Assembly: GCA_037039925.1 (NCBI GenBank)
Contig: JAXRKP010000405.1
Span: 150,001-214,000 of the forward strand
Length of the DNA stretch: 64,000 nt
DNA from: Doris montereyensis
Lineage: Eukaryota; Mollusca; Gastropoda; Nudibranchia; Dorididae
Reading direction: 5' to 3'
Every line of letters starts with the position of its first letter. The stretch's first letter is position 1. Below are positions 26,549 through 55,900 of this stretch, piece after piece. The notes beneath the pieces are model-generated. The model ran no database searches. It saw only the letters and a program-made list of their open reading frames with translations, and was not told where the DNA came from. The translations under genes were made by a program, and so were the position numbers.

Positions 26549-28560
26549 TAAATAAAGGATCCAAACACAGAACCTCATGATTCCAAGTACAGTGGTCTAA
26601 CAATAAGTATAAGACTACTGACACCACAAATTAAAACATACATGATCACATAATGAACACTTTTCCATCGAATGGTTAACACATTCTTGGAAGAGAATAT
26701 TTGTAAAGACCGCTGAGTAAAGAAAGAATTTTCAAAGCGGCTTTAGTTATTATCTTTTGTCAAAGAGAAAGAAATGCATCAAGATCTAGAAAACTTACAC
26801 TATAAAAAAAGTGGGAGAACCACTCCCTACTAAAATACTTTATAAATTGTAAAGACAAGCAAAGCTATGTCAATCGGCAGTTGTATCAATTAATTATCAA
26901 CAGGAACAGTCAATTGTTTATGATTCAAGAACAAGCAAAAATAAAGACAAGGGTAGATTTACCAGAAGAGAAAAGACATCAGAGATCACAAACCACGTAA
27001 GATTGATAATTATACATGTATTATGTTATACAGTAACATTATATTTATAATTATATTGATTTATGGTTTCACTTATAGAGGAATGTAAGGGAGGTAAATT
27101 GTATTTCAATTCATACTTAAATTATATTTATTTTTTAATTTATACTCATCAAAACAGCTGTAAAGATGTTTTCACAACACAGATAAAAAAACTAATCAAC
27201 ATCCCAAAACAATGTTTGCTCCATCAGCTTTCTTTCCTATTGGAATTGCACATTGCTATTACTCAGCAAGAGGGAGAAAAACCCAATCTGGTAAATTATC
27301 TTCCTGATATTATTTGACATTAATACAGTTACATTTTGCACAACCAACTCCTTGTTTTCACATTGAGAAGAAATCGTCATACAAATCATCCTAGTAACAT
27401 TCACAAATTATCTTACAGTCTTAACATTTCAATCGAAACACAACCATGTTCATATGTTAAAACCAATAAAAAATAAGGGTAAAGCTAGATTAATCCTCCA
27501 TGAGGTACTGACAGTGCAGATATTAAATTATGCAAGTATATAGGGGTAAGTGTTTTACAATGTACCATGATATGTCTTCTACTATATAATGAACAAAATT
27601 GAATAATCTAAACCTGACTCACGACTCACAGTGACAGCTTAACATAATGAATCTCACGTCGTGATGACACTAAAGCCACATTTCACAAAGAACTTCAAAA
27701 CTTTGAGGCTCCTTGAAAAGCAGTGAAGTATATATCTCGTTTTCCATATTGTTATTTTGAACAGTATTTCATGCTATCCTTATTCCTAAAAATGTCATGT
27801 CAATGTAAAAAAATACTGCTTTAACGATTTATTTGTATATCACTATCATTCTCAATTATATATGTATAGGCATTAAATGAAAACGCATGTGATAAATATC
27901 ATCTTATAAATCAAACAAGAAAATGTATGAGTTGACTTCTGAACACTGACTACAAGAGGGCAAATTACGGTCAAATGTACATAAATTGTGACTGTGTCCC
28001 TGAAATGGAAAAACAAGGCTTCATTTTTCACTTAAATTCAAATGGCACCACTTGAGTTCTGATTGGTTTATCACAGTAAGTACTCAATAAGCCTTCTATA
28101 CGTAAATGCATTTGTTTTTAAAAATGAAAAAAAAAAAGAACCTCATAAACAGCCATTTTTAAAACTAATGAGGATTTTGAGATACATCTAGACTATAAAA
28201 GATTTTGACTCTGATAAATTATTTGATTTGACGTCATACATTACATAAAATTGAGTAAATAACTTTATGTTTCCCTATGGGCTAATTGACTTGAGGAAAA
28301 GAGGAAGAAACTTAAATTATCTTTAGTAAGTAGGGATATAAAAAGAGTGAGGATACACATAAGATTTAATACTACAAGTGGAAGAATCTATGTATAATCA
28401 GCCTTTGGGTCAATCGCGGCAGAACACTAGATTTCAAAGAAGTAAAAAAGGAAAGTTTCCAGAAGGCACTAAGGAGATTGAGTTTATCCAGGGCTTCCAA
28501 TTAGAATGTGACATAAAACAGGCGAAAATACCTTGCCTCTTCAACAGGACAATAGTCTGT
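26549..28560. other. AT-rich intergenic sequence between PCTP and AMT
   Basis: No coding or repeat structure recognised apart from short chance frames. Confidence 0.4.
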
Positions 28561-28569
28561 CCCAGAACT

Positions 28570-28665
28570 TACTCCCTGCCTGATGATACCCATTTCACAG
28601 CTAAAGTGTGAATTAAGTGTCTTTCTCAAAACCTACATTGCTAGGATCCGAATCCAGAACTTAAC
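28570..28665 (-). mobile_element. tRNA-SINE fragment
   Basis: Complement contains GAGAAAGACACTTAATTCAC and GTGAAATGGGTATCATC, matching the 21520 SINE body in degenerate form. It continues to the box-B-like GGATTCGGATCC. Confidence 0.55.
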
Positions 28666-29508
28666 AATCCACACGATCATTCATTAAGAAGAGGGTCAGT
28701 AAAATGGACTTTCAAAACAATGAAAAAATCATTTAGAAAAAGAAAATCTGAGACACAGCTTATCTTTTTCTTTATTTTCATTAGACAAAAATGTATGGCA
28801 CACATATGAAAATGAAGAAACAGCAATATTAGCTGTATCTAAGATTCTTTCTCATTATTGCTTTCACCCAAAGGAATTTTGTATAACGTGACTTAAGATT
28901 AAAGAGGATAGAATTATATACTTATAAATATTATATATGTAAAAACTTATTGAACCACTGAGATTCTCCTTCCCTGTCCTTCACTTATAGAAACAGGTTT
29001 CCCTTTTCAAGGACAAAAATTAAAGGACTAGAGTTTTAAATTTCTTATACTCAAAATAGGACGAATAATGAGATTTCACATAGATTTATATGGAATTGGA
29101 AAGAAAGAAGAAATGTCGCTATTTTTCATTAAATAAAAACAATAAATTTCTTTTTCACATGTGGAGAATAGACTTCATACAAACAAATTTAAATAATAAT
29201 ATTGTGCCTGACAGAATAATTCAAAGAACAACTTACATAAAGAGATTTTAAATCATAAAAATGTCCTTCACACATGATTATTTGGATAATAAAACTAAAA
29301 TAGGTGGGGGAGATAATATACAATTGTCCATAAAATAAGATACTTGGGTAATAAAACGCATCAAACTAAAACATAAACAGCAACAACCCGACAAACCAAA
29401 CCAAAAAACAAAAGTTGCTCATTAAATAGGAGACGGACAACATGACAAAAACAGTGAAAAAATGTCTACTCTGTAAAAGATATGCACACGATTCATGAGG
29501 CAACACAT
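28666..29508 (-). other. Probable AMT 3' UTR/downstream flank
   Basis: AT-rich sequence past the AMT stop. A minus-strand AATAAA is readable near 28770-28780, but its use is not established. Confidence 0.35.
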
Positions 29509-46190
<16,682 letters not shown>

Positions 46191-46915
46191 AACTGCAGTG
46201 TCTTGGAATTAGATCTAGGGTGTCAGGTAAGATAAGGACAAGGCCCACTTTCCTCTTTCTGCCAGACGCCGCTGAAGTCTCAAGCTGGATCAACTAGCAT
46301 TCCGCTTCGCTTACTCTTTGCACTTTGACATCATTGGTGACCTTTCCCTTCAATCTTCGACCTTGACTTGGGTTAGTTGATGGTACAAAAATGCCAATAA
46401 AAATGATTAGGATTGTACTTTTTTTTTAAAGCTTCCTAAAAACAAAGAAGAGTGATTGAAAATCTTATGAACACATTGATTTTTCAAATTGGTTTTTGAT
46501 TTTCTTACTTTTAAATCAAATTTAACAATCAACTTGAAGCATAATAAATGACATCGACAAAAAAATTGTCGTTGAATATAAATTTCGTTCACATTTCATG
46601 TTCCGCGTTTTCGTTTTTCTTGTTATATTTTAATCCATTCTTGTAAGACAGCATTTACGCATTCAATTCACTTTGATACTACAGCATTTATCAAACACTG
46701 TATGATAATATTTAAGATAGAATGTTTGCTAGACATAAAATAATTCATCTAAGAATAAACAGACCTGTTACCGCTGCCTCTGAGAGGTTTGGAAAACTAC
46801 GAAGTAATCATTTGGAGCACTTCCCTGTCTCAGAAGTGGACCAATGATATTCGTCTTTCGTCAATGGCTGGCGAAACCTTTGTGAACATACTCTCGGTGA
46901 TTGAGGCGTTCAAAT
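46191..46915. promoter_or_regulatory. Head-to-head AMT/ING3 intergenic region, probable bidirectional promoter
   Basis: These 725 bp separate the AMT start codon (minus) from the ING3 start codon (plus). They must hold both core promoters and 5' UTRs unless a 5' noncoding exon lies elsewhere. The AMT-proximal part (46200-46380) is more GC-balanced than the rest and contains pyrimidine-rich tracts. A CCAAT pentamer lies near 46837, about 80 bp before the ING3 ATG. No clear TATA box was recognised at either end. Promoter status is inferred from geometry. Confidence 0.6.
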
Positions 46916-46943
46916 ATGCTGTATTTGGAAGATTATCTGGAGC
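46916..46943 (+). CDS. ING3: ING3 exon 1 (start codon)
   Basis: Encodes MLYLEDYLE plus one base, donor gtatgt. The nine residues match the invariant ING3 N-terminus, which fixes the start codon. C plus TC of exon 2 makes Leu. Confidence 0.92.
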
Positions 46944-49900
46944 GTATGTATTAAAGTATCTTCATGTTGGCATAAAATAATTCAAGTCACGCATTTCTGC
47001 CTATTGGCTCTTGATAGTGGAGCATATTTATAATTAAAATGTACACACAATGTCGTAGATTGCGGTAAAAAAAAAAGGATAGTAGATTTTCCGTAAACTC
47101 CTACTTTCGCTTTCTATTTATTCATCGTACCGGGCTGAAGATAATAATTTTGTTAACTTTCTGTCGGTTGCTTATTGACACAATTATCACGTCTTAGAAG
47201 AAGAACAGGGGTAACAAAATTGTCTCATACACCAAAGTATTTCTTTTCTTGAACATATCAGCAAGATCTACTCTAAAGATATTCTTATTTATATAAAAGG
47301 TTTATAATTCGGAGGGGGAGGAGGAGGTGGATCACTCTGCATTGATCATGGTGAGTTTACCACCAAACTGTTGATTTTCTGTTTGTTGTATATTCAAGAA
47401 GGACGATCATTTTTCTACATGTTTATGGCATAAATATGTCTGCAAGACATATTATTTATGACAATGTTTTAGCGGTGAGTGTAAGGCAAGATATAATAGT
47501 TGGAAAGAGTTCCGTAGTCAGGTACAATAAAGGGCATAATGAGGAGGGTTTGATTTGAAAGGGTGAAATATAAAGTGTGGACTTGGCTTTTTGTAGGGAC
47601 GAACAAAAAGGAAGAAAGTAAGTAGAATTTATTGAAAGGTTGCTTTCAGTTGCAGCAATCTTCGTGACTGAATGCGACTATTAGGGTCAAGGTTACACGT
47701 TGAGAGACTGAGACAGTGGATTGCAGGACATGAGACTGAGACATCTGACAGCATCCACAGGATGATCTTGGGGGTTTTCATAGATTTTAAATTATGCCCA
47801 ATGTTTGCAAGCGTGCAACTCAGTAAGGTAACCAAATTTGCATTACATATGTGTCATCTAATAAATTAAACATCATTTCTAAAATTTAAAAAATATAACA
47901 TGAAAGTGTTAGTATGATATTACAGTATTCGATGGATAATTCAAATAATTGCACACACTGCATAACTGTACGGTTTGCACATATGCATGCTGACGCTTGG
48001 GTGACCCAATTTTTTTCTATATAATAGCTATCCAAAATTGCATGCCAGGCATGCATAATTGCAAGCTCAAAACTGCAAAACTGTGACAACATTTGTACGA
48101 TAATTCGCCTTCCACACCTTAAAAGCAACAAAAAAGAGAAAAATTTTAATAAAAAAGAGAGAAAGACAGTGAAAATCAACAGTCTAGACGGGGACACAGT
48201 TGGCACACCTATGTAGCTTTAAATTGTGATGTCATCACCTTGTACAGCGATGAACTCTCGTTGCATATTTCACTCAGAGCCTACTTATGGTCCACAGAAG
48301 AGATTCACATGTCACCGACACTTGTGTTGTGTCTCTAGACACAATCTGATCTATCACATAAATGCCAAGGGGAGTTGATACAATTATACTTACAGGTTCC
48401 ATAACTGCACGGCACGTGTAATTGCTCGATTTTCTTTCTCCCAAACAGCATGCAATTATCCGGTAGCTATTGTGCTTTACAAAAAGGAAGTACATAAAAT
48501 AAAATGACACGTCAACTCCCCCAAAATAATGAAAAACAAAAACTTTGTGATGTTTGTGTGTTGCTTCCATTGCATGCCTGCTGTCCCTTGTAAGTGCTAT
48601 GCATAAAGTAACATTTTGTAAAAAAAAATTGTATGGCTAATGGGACAATAAAACAAAAAAAACAAGCCTCTCTGTTTCAATGTTTCTTTTCAGTCATTGA
48701 AAACCTGCCCATGGAAATGAGGGAAAACTGATTGGAAATGAGAGAAATGGATCTTCAAGTGTCCAGTAAGAGATGTCTTACAATCTAATCCTTATATAAA
48801 ATGTAGCAATCATTAAAAATGCACCACTTAATATCACCTTAAAGTGTGGAGAGTAAAAATAAACTCATGACCAAGAACCATTTTATTGCAATAGTTTATC
48901 CAATTACTGATATGAATTCATTCAATTTTTGCACTTTAAGCTTCTGAGGAATTTTTGGCATGGATTTGTTAGTGATAGGGATGTGTATCAAGAAAAAATG
49001 ACATTTACAGGAGTAAGGTTTCGAGTCTTGTCACAATGAAATGTCTCTTCCTTGAGCGCCCATACACGATGCTGTTGCAGAGTCTCTGGAAGAATGTCTG
49101 TGGTATGTTTTTCTATTCTGTGATGAGCGCTTACTCCCATTCCTGCATATTATTGATGACATCCTGGTATGACTAGTGTGCCCTTCGGCCAAGTTCATAT
49201 ATGTAATTTTCTTTCATAACATGGTTTTAGAGTAGTATTTGTATATGTAAATTTGGCATCATAGCTTTGATCAAAATATGAAGAATAAAAATTGAAAATA
49301 TCACGATTTAAATTTTCTAAAGTAACTAAAATGGGCGACTGGTAAGGCTAATATATTTAGGAAATCATAAATCAGAAACATGTACTGACGATTGTGATGT
49401 CATTCATAACAATGGCGATTTTCATTCATAGCTATGACATTCCAAGAGCTTTCTGTAAATCTTCTTATTCTCACTGTAAAATTGAGTGCAAATGCTCAAA
49501 ACCTAAAACTTGGATAGCAAATGAAAGATATAAATTATAACCACAAAATATAATAGGGATTTTCTCTAAAATGGCATTATGAGTTAAATTGAAACAAAAA
49601 AAATATTCCATAAAACAATGTGAAAGATCATGGCAGCTAAGATTTTTTAGGGAAAAGTCTTATTTTTCAGCAAGATTCCAGATAAAACAAACTTGAAAAA
49701 TGACCGTCTGTTAAAAATAATGAGAAAGATTAAAAATCTGCTTAACTCAACCGACCAATTTGCAATGAATGAAAAAGGGCCAAAATGGCAGTCATTTGAT
49801 CATGTCCATTCTATTAGCGAATCTACCACCACAAGTGCCCATGCTGATTGTATGACATGTTTTTTGTTGATTGGGGTTAGTTTTGTGAGACTTAAGATTA

Positions 49901-52900
49901 TTTCCTTGAAATGGGTGATAATTTTCAAAAGTATAGTCTTAAAATAGAAAGTTCTGGCAAAGTCTCATGTAAAGAAAAATATTACCAAAGATAACTTGGT
50001 TTCACAAAGGTTTTGTTAAAATTATGTCTTTTCAGTAGGTTCTCTCTATGCCAAATTCTTTTCTTGTACCTCTGTTTTGATTTTGATACTTATGAACCTT
50101 GACAAATTTTAGAAATTTTGTTCATAACATGTCATTACCTTCAAAAAATACTTCCCTCAAAATCAGAAGCCTCCAGAGACCAGTAGGGAACTTTTTGATA
50201 AATAAAATTAATACATAAAGTCGTTTTTATTTATTTCCTCCCAACAATTATTGCTAACCATTCACAAACCTTGGATACAGTCTTGTTAGACAAAACATGT
50301 ACTCTCAACCTCATAGTCTCAGTCTCGGTCCAACTATCTATCTCTACACCACAAATGTCACATATTGATACCACATGGAAAACATCATTTGTAGTATTAA
50401 GTATTTGGCTGCACAAAAGAATGCAGGAGATAATTGAGGTCTTTGAAACAAAGCGAAGCAAGGTTTCACTAATAAATGACAGTGTCAGAATCAATGACAA
50501 AAACATAAACACATTAGTTGTTTGGTAAAGAGCTGTCAGAAAGATATTTAAATGTTCACTAAAAGGGATGGGACGTTTGTCATCTCAGCATGTAATTTTA
50601 CAAAACAGAAAATTTCATCAGTTGGCAATATAAATAGCCTGCTCAATTTTATCTTAAAAAAATCCAAAATTTATAGAACAGACGCCCAGTTCTTCAATTT
50701 CTTATAGCAAGAAAATAAAAAGTGGTCAATTCTGGTGTCTTTCTGGAAGAACATCGTTTTATAGAAGTATCATGTCAGTGCTTCCAGTTTGTAGATTTAT
50801 CTTGAGACAAAAAGCAAATGGTGACACCTATTTTCTCAAGATGCACTTGACACCTTGGATGAATCTGTGAAAACATTTTTCAAGAAGTGCCAGCAACAAA
50901 ACACCAAAAAGGAGTGGAAGGAAGAGCAACTCAAGAAAATAAAGGAGGTATGGAGTTAACCTTTACTTATTATGTTTTTAGCAGAGCAGTTTTGAGAGGA
51001 TGTAAATTGCATCCACACCTAAGGAGATCTTGGGATGTTTAGTAGGATTTTTTGCCCGGCTTCCTGTAAACAGCCAATGGATCGTTCAATTGCACAGTGT
51101 TGTGATATGCACACAGGGCCTCCTTTTTATCTCAATGGGACTAGCTGTCGATCCACTTACTGACCATGAGGATGGGTTTTACTTGAAAAACTAGAGAAAA
51201 TTTTTCAAGTCCTTTGGTTGAGCTGCTTACACCTAGCCTTGGGAGCAAAGTGATTGTAAAGGGTTCTCTAATTATTTTGAGAAATAAAGATGGTGAGGGG
51301 AATGCTTTTCCTCATCACTTGTTAGTTTTTATGCTGTTTAGCCATATTTATAGATTTGAAAGTAAGATCAATGGTTTTCAAACATTATATTAAGTCTTTT
51401 AGATTTTGTTGTAATTTCTTTTCTTCAAAGTTTGGCATGTACAGTTTGGGATTATTTCTCCCACTTTCAGAGCAAAGTGGTTTACACTGTAACTGGAATT
51501 TACAATTTACTATTCTTTTCTTCTTTTTGTTTCCACAGGGATATTACAAAGCACTGGAAGACACAGATGAAAAAGTTCAATTGGCAAATCACATTTATGA
51601 ATTGGTAATGCTTTTGGACTGCAAATAATATTTAGTGTACTTATTGAAAAGCACAGAGAGCATGTGCTGAAGTCTTCTTTATTTGTTTTTCATTTATGAT
51701 TTATTTTTTTAGGACATTCCACAAGTTGTGATTGGAAAAGTATCTGAACAAGTCTTTATCAAGATGAAACAAGCAAAATTGAAGTTTAAACGTTTTAAAC
51801 AAACACATACAACTTGAAAGTGTATGGGAATTATGATATGTATGACTTTGGCATGTGACTCTAGTTAAAAGCATATATGCTTCTTCACTGTGTGATCTAT
51901 ATGTATTTCACCTGAGACAATAAAGGAAGTTGCTGGGAGAGAATCAAAGTTTGAACTATTCATATAGATCACAAGAGAAAGAAGATGATTTTTTGGTGTA
52001 GATCACATGCAACATGCAGATCATCTGCCAATGAAGAAAATACTAACTTTATTTGCATAATATCAAACCCATAGATATATCAACATGGACTACACTGATC
52101 AATTCAATTTAAATTTATATACCTGAGATTCAAAATTTTACCTTGTGTAAGTTTGAAAAGTTTTTAATTTTACTGTGGGAGTCTTTTCCTTTAATTCCTG
52201 TGTATACAGTACATATCAGTGCCGTCCTTGACTCAATTATTCTATGGTATGGGTTTTCACCTGATGTTATCAGTCAAATGTCAGTTCTCCTTGTCACCAT
52301 TGTGTATGACTTGACTTGAAATAGTGTGACCTAATAAAATGTTGATGTGATTTCTTGCATGTTTTCCTTGAAAGATACCCACTGATGAGCAATATTATTT
52401 AGGTGTGCCAGGCTCTCTTCTGTGTTTTATGTTTGGTGTGCCGAAAGACCAAGCACGGTTTTACAATTTCCCCATATTTTGGTGCGTTTGTAATCAGAGC
52501 AAAGGATAATGACTCAAAAATCCTAGTGGGCGGTTGGCAGGTGTAACTAGTCAGTCTTGCTTCGTTCTTTTCACACCATGTCATGTCTGTGATCTTACTG
52601 TTTCCGCTTAATTCACTCTGAGATTGCCGCATATGGTAGATGGGGTAAATTTTTATGAAATTAATTCAAAAAGCGGGCATAGTGAGAATTTTTTTTTGCA
52701 CTCTTACTTCTACCTGATGGAAAGGTATTTAACCTTGCTTTCCTGACTTAATCTAAACATGAACAAGTCTACAGCTATAGAATGATATATTTTTACAGGA
52801 TGTAAGTGTAATGTGTATAAGAAGCAGATCCTTTGTATCATCCACCCACAGGTAAACTAGAGGAAATTTGGTTTAAGCAGCTCTAATGATGTAAAGTCAT

Positions 52901-55900
52901 TGGGCTTGTGCTAATTTAGAAATGAGTGCTAGGAATCTAACTGTTTGTCTTGATTTTCAGGTGGACAGACACTCAAGAAGACTGGATCAAGAACTCTCAA
53001 AATTTAAGATGGAATTGGAAGCAGACAATGCAGGAATTACAGAGGTTTTAGAAAAAAGTGAGATCCTGTTTTAACTTTATTATTTTCTGTTTTCACACAT
53101 GTGTTTTTTTCATGGAATAGTCTTGTGTGACGGGAAAAGTCACTGGAATCTTGTTCATTCACTGATCTGCATTTTTGTAACTTTAAAAAACAAATTTTTT
53201 ATCTTGTAAGGAAGTGTTTTCAATTTCTGCCTCTGAAATTTCAATTTGAAAGATTACTGATAACATAGGCTTTTAAGACTCTTTTACAACTTTTACATTG
53301 ATGTGTGTTGTCCTTTAGGTCTAAGTTAACTTATTTTTTTCACCTACTTCCATTTATATTGAATAGGAATCAAGTTTTTGTGAATACTGATTCATGCTAT
53401 GTATTATGTATAGGGATATTCTAGAAAAGTTAAAGTTAACTCACAAGTAATTTTAAAGAATCGTTGAACTTACATACGATTCCCTTCTCCATGGCCCATA
53501 TTTTGTTTTGAAAGTTATTTGTGTGACATCCATTAAGTTCATGCTAACTTTTTGTTTTCCCAGGGTCACTTGAGTTAGATAAACCACCACAGAACACGAA
53601 CAATAATAAAACAGAAAGTAAGTATGTCAGTTTTTAAATGTTGAGTTGTGAATTGCCTTCTTCCTGCCCCCTATCCCAATGATTTGACATTCAAACTATT
53701 CAGGCACTGTCGAACATAAGGAGAACATTTTCTCAAATTATATTTGCAACTGTCTCATTCAAATGTTTTGCTTCAAGATTTGCATCGTCCAAAGTTTTAA
53801 TTTTACTTCTGAATAACTACATAGACACTGAATTTACCCAGAAAATGTTGAGTTTATTTGGCCTCATGGTTTTATTGTAATCCCTTAGTTCATATGGTTT
53901 TATATTATTGTACATTCCTTTACTTTAAATAATAGATTACGCTTTACTTGTCTTTGCCAGAGAGACGTCTCCACATGCTCAGTCATCTCTCACAAATAAT
54001 TCTGATAAGCGTCCGACAACAGATGTCCTTTCATCGTTAGCCAATGAGGTTGCTCGGGAATCACTGGGCGGCCCAAAGCGGCCAAACTCAGCCTCAAATT
54101 CACCAGCAATGAAGATGTTCAGTTCAGGGTCAAGTTCAGGCATGACATATACGTTAGGAAATATTGGAGCAGGAAGTGCAGCCATTGCAGCTGCTGCCTC
54201 GCAAGCCATTGCAGCAACACAACAGGTGATGGAATGTTATGCTTCAATAAAACAAGTTGAATTGATTAGATTCAGTTTTTGGTCATAAAATATCTTAGAA
54301 TTAAAAGCTTTTGAGTGTCACAAAACTCCTTACACACACAAACATGTATTGGAAGGGACAAAAATGTATTATCTAAATTCAACCATTGTTTTTTAGGTAT
54401 ATTTTTTACTTTGCAAGCTAAAGAAATTACTTTGTTTTGTTTAGAATCGATTTTGATTTGAAAATGTTTTAGAATGACAATGAATAAGAAAGATGCACTC
54501 CTTGTTCAACTTTGAAATTGGTAAAAATCTTGATGATGCATTAAAGGTGTTGTTTTCTCTTGGATTATTTAAATGTTTCAAATTGCCACTTACATACAAG
54601 ATGGAATAAGTTGTGGCTATCCAGTGAACATGTTATTGTATATACCTCAGAGGCTCATCAATGTTCTATCTTTTCTTTCTCTCAACAGTTACAACAAGGA
54701 AGAGGCATACGTCAAGCATGAAAGCAAGCTACGACTTGATGAACAAAAACCAGTCAGTGTTACCAAAGGATATTAATCTAAGTATGTCCCAGTCTGCCTC
54801 AGCCCCTGGAACTCCAGAACCCAGGTCACAAAGAACGAAAAAGTGAGTTTACATTGCTTTCCTCCATCATTCTTCAATCATACTATGAGGATCACCTCAA
54901 TTTTCATAGCCTTTGTAATGAAATACTTTTGGATCCCCCTCATCAATATGTATCAAGGTTTGAGTAATGTGGGATAAAGGGAAGAGTTGATTGTAAGTTT
55001 TAATTGTGGAAAGAAAATTTATATAATATAGTAGATGTTTCTGAAGATTAGAAAAAACGGTTGGAAATCGGTACAAAGATTTTTTTTTTTAACTCCAGAC
55101 AAACATCCAAGGCAGCAGCCTTAGCAGCACAGCAGCAACAACAGGCAGTGGCAGCAGCTGCAGCGGCTGCAGCTGCGGCAGCAACTGTCTCACAACCGTC
55201 CACCCTCAAATGCCAGCGCTTGACTCTGATGATCCCTCAGGTGATGTGCAAGTTGACGAGTGGCAGGCAGATCCAAATGAACCTCGTTATTGCTTATGTA
55301 ACAACGTTTCCATATGGAGACATGGTCGGCTGTGACAACAATGATGTAAGTTTTGTCATTTGAGGTTTTACACAGTTTCGGGTTATTTTCATTTTGGGTT
55401 TTTTATGCGAGGGATGATCGTCCAGATTTTTTTCCTTTCTTTTTAGTGGGGGGGTATTTTTCTTTATTTTGGTGGGGTTGCGTTAGATTTTTGTTTTATT
55501 TTTCTTTTCTCTATTTTTAGTAGGAGTTAAGAAAATAATCGTTAGAAATCATACACTGATTTCTCACAAAGGATTTATATTTTTGTAACTCCAGACAAAC
55601 ATCTAAGGCAGCAGCTTTCTTTCTCTTTTCTTCCTTTTCTTGGTCGTTTATTTTTTTTGGTTTGTTTCTTCAAAATTTGTTTGAATCCTTTAGGGTTCTT
55701 TTTTAGCTTATTTTAAACTTTTTATTACTTTGGTTTTGTTTCATTTGTGTGCAGGTTTTTTTATGGGGAGGTGGTAGGGCAGGTGATGTGTGAGGATGTT
55801 GTTTTGCTTAACATGCAACTTGACAGCAATTTCATTACTACTCTTTTAGGTTTTTAAATGTCAGCTTTTTCTTGACATAATTATTTACAGTATTGTTATA

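Noticed and set aside
28378..28611. 77-aa open frame
   Set aside because: It overlaps a degenerate SINE fragment and has no domain or splice context.
46789..46980. 63-aa frame over the ING3 start region
   Set aside because: It is in a different frame from MLYLEDYLE and lacks family similarity; a shadow of the 5' UTR and exon 1.
48729..48731. TGA in ING3 read as selenocysteine
   Set aside because: ING proteins are not selenoproteins, the family residue is Arg, and no SECIS-like element was identified.
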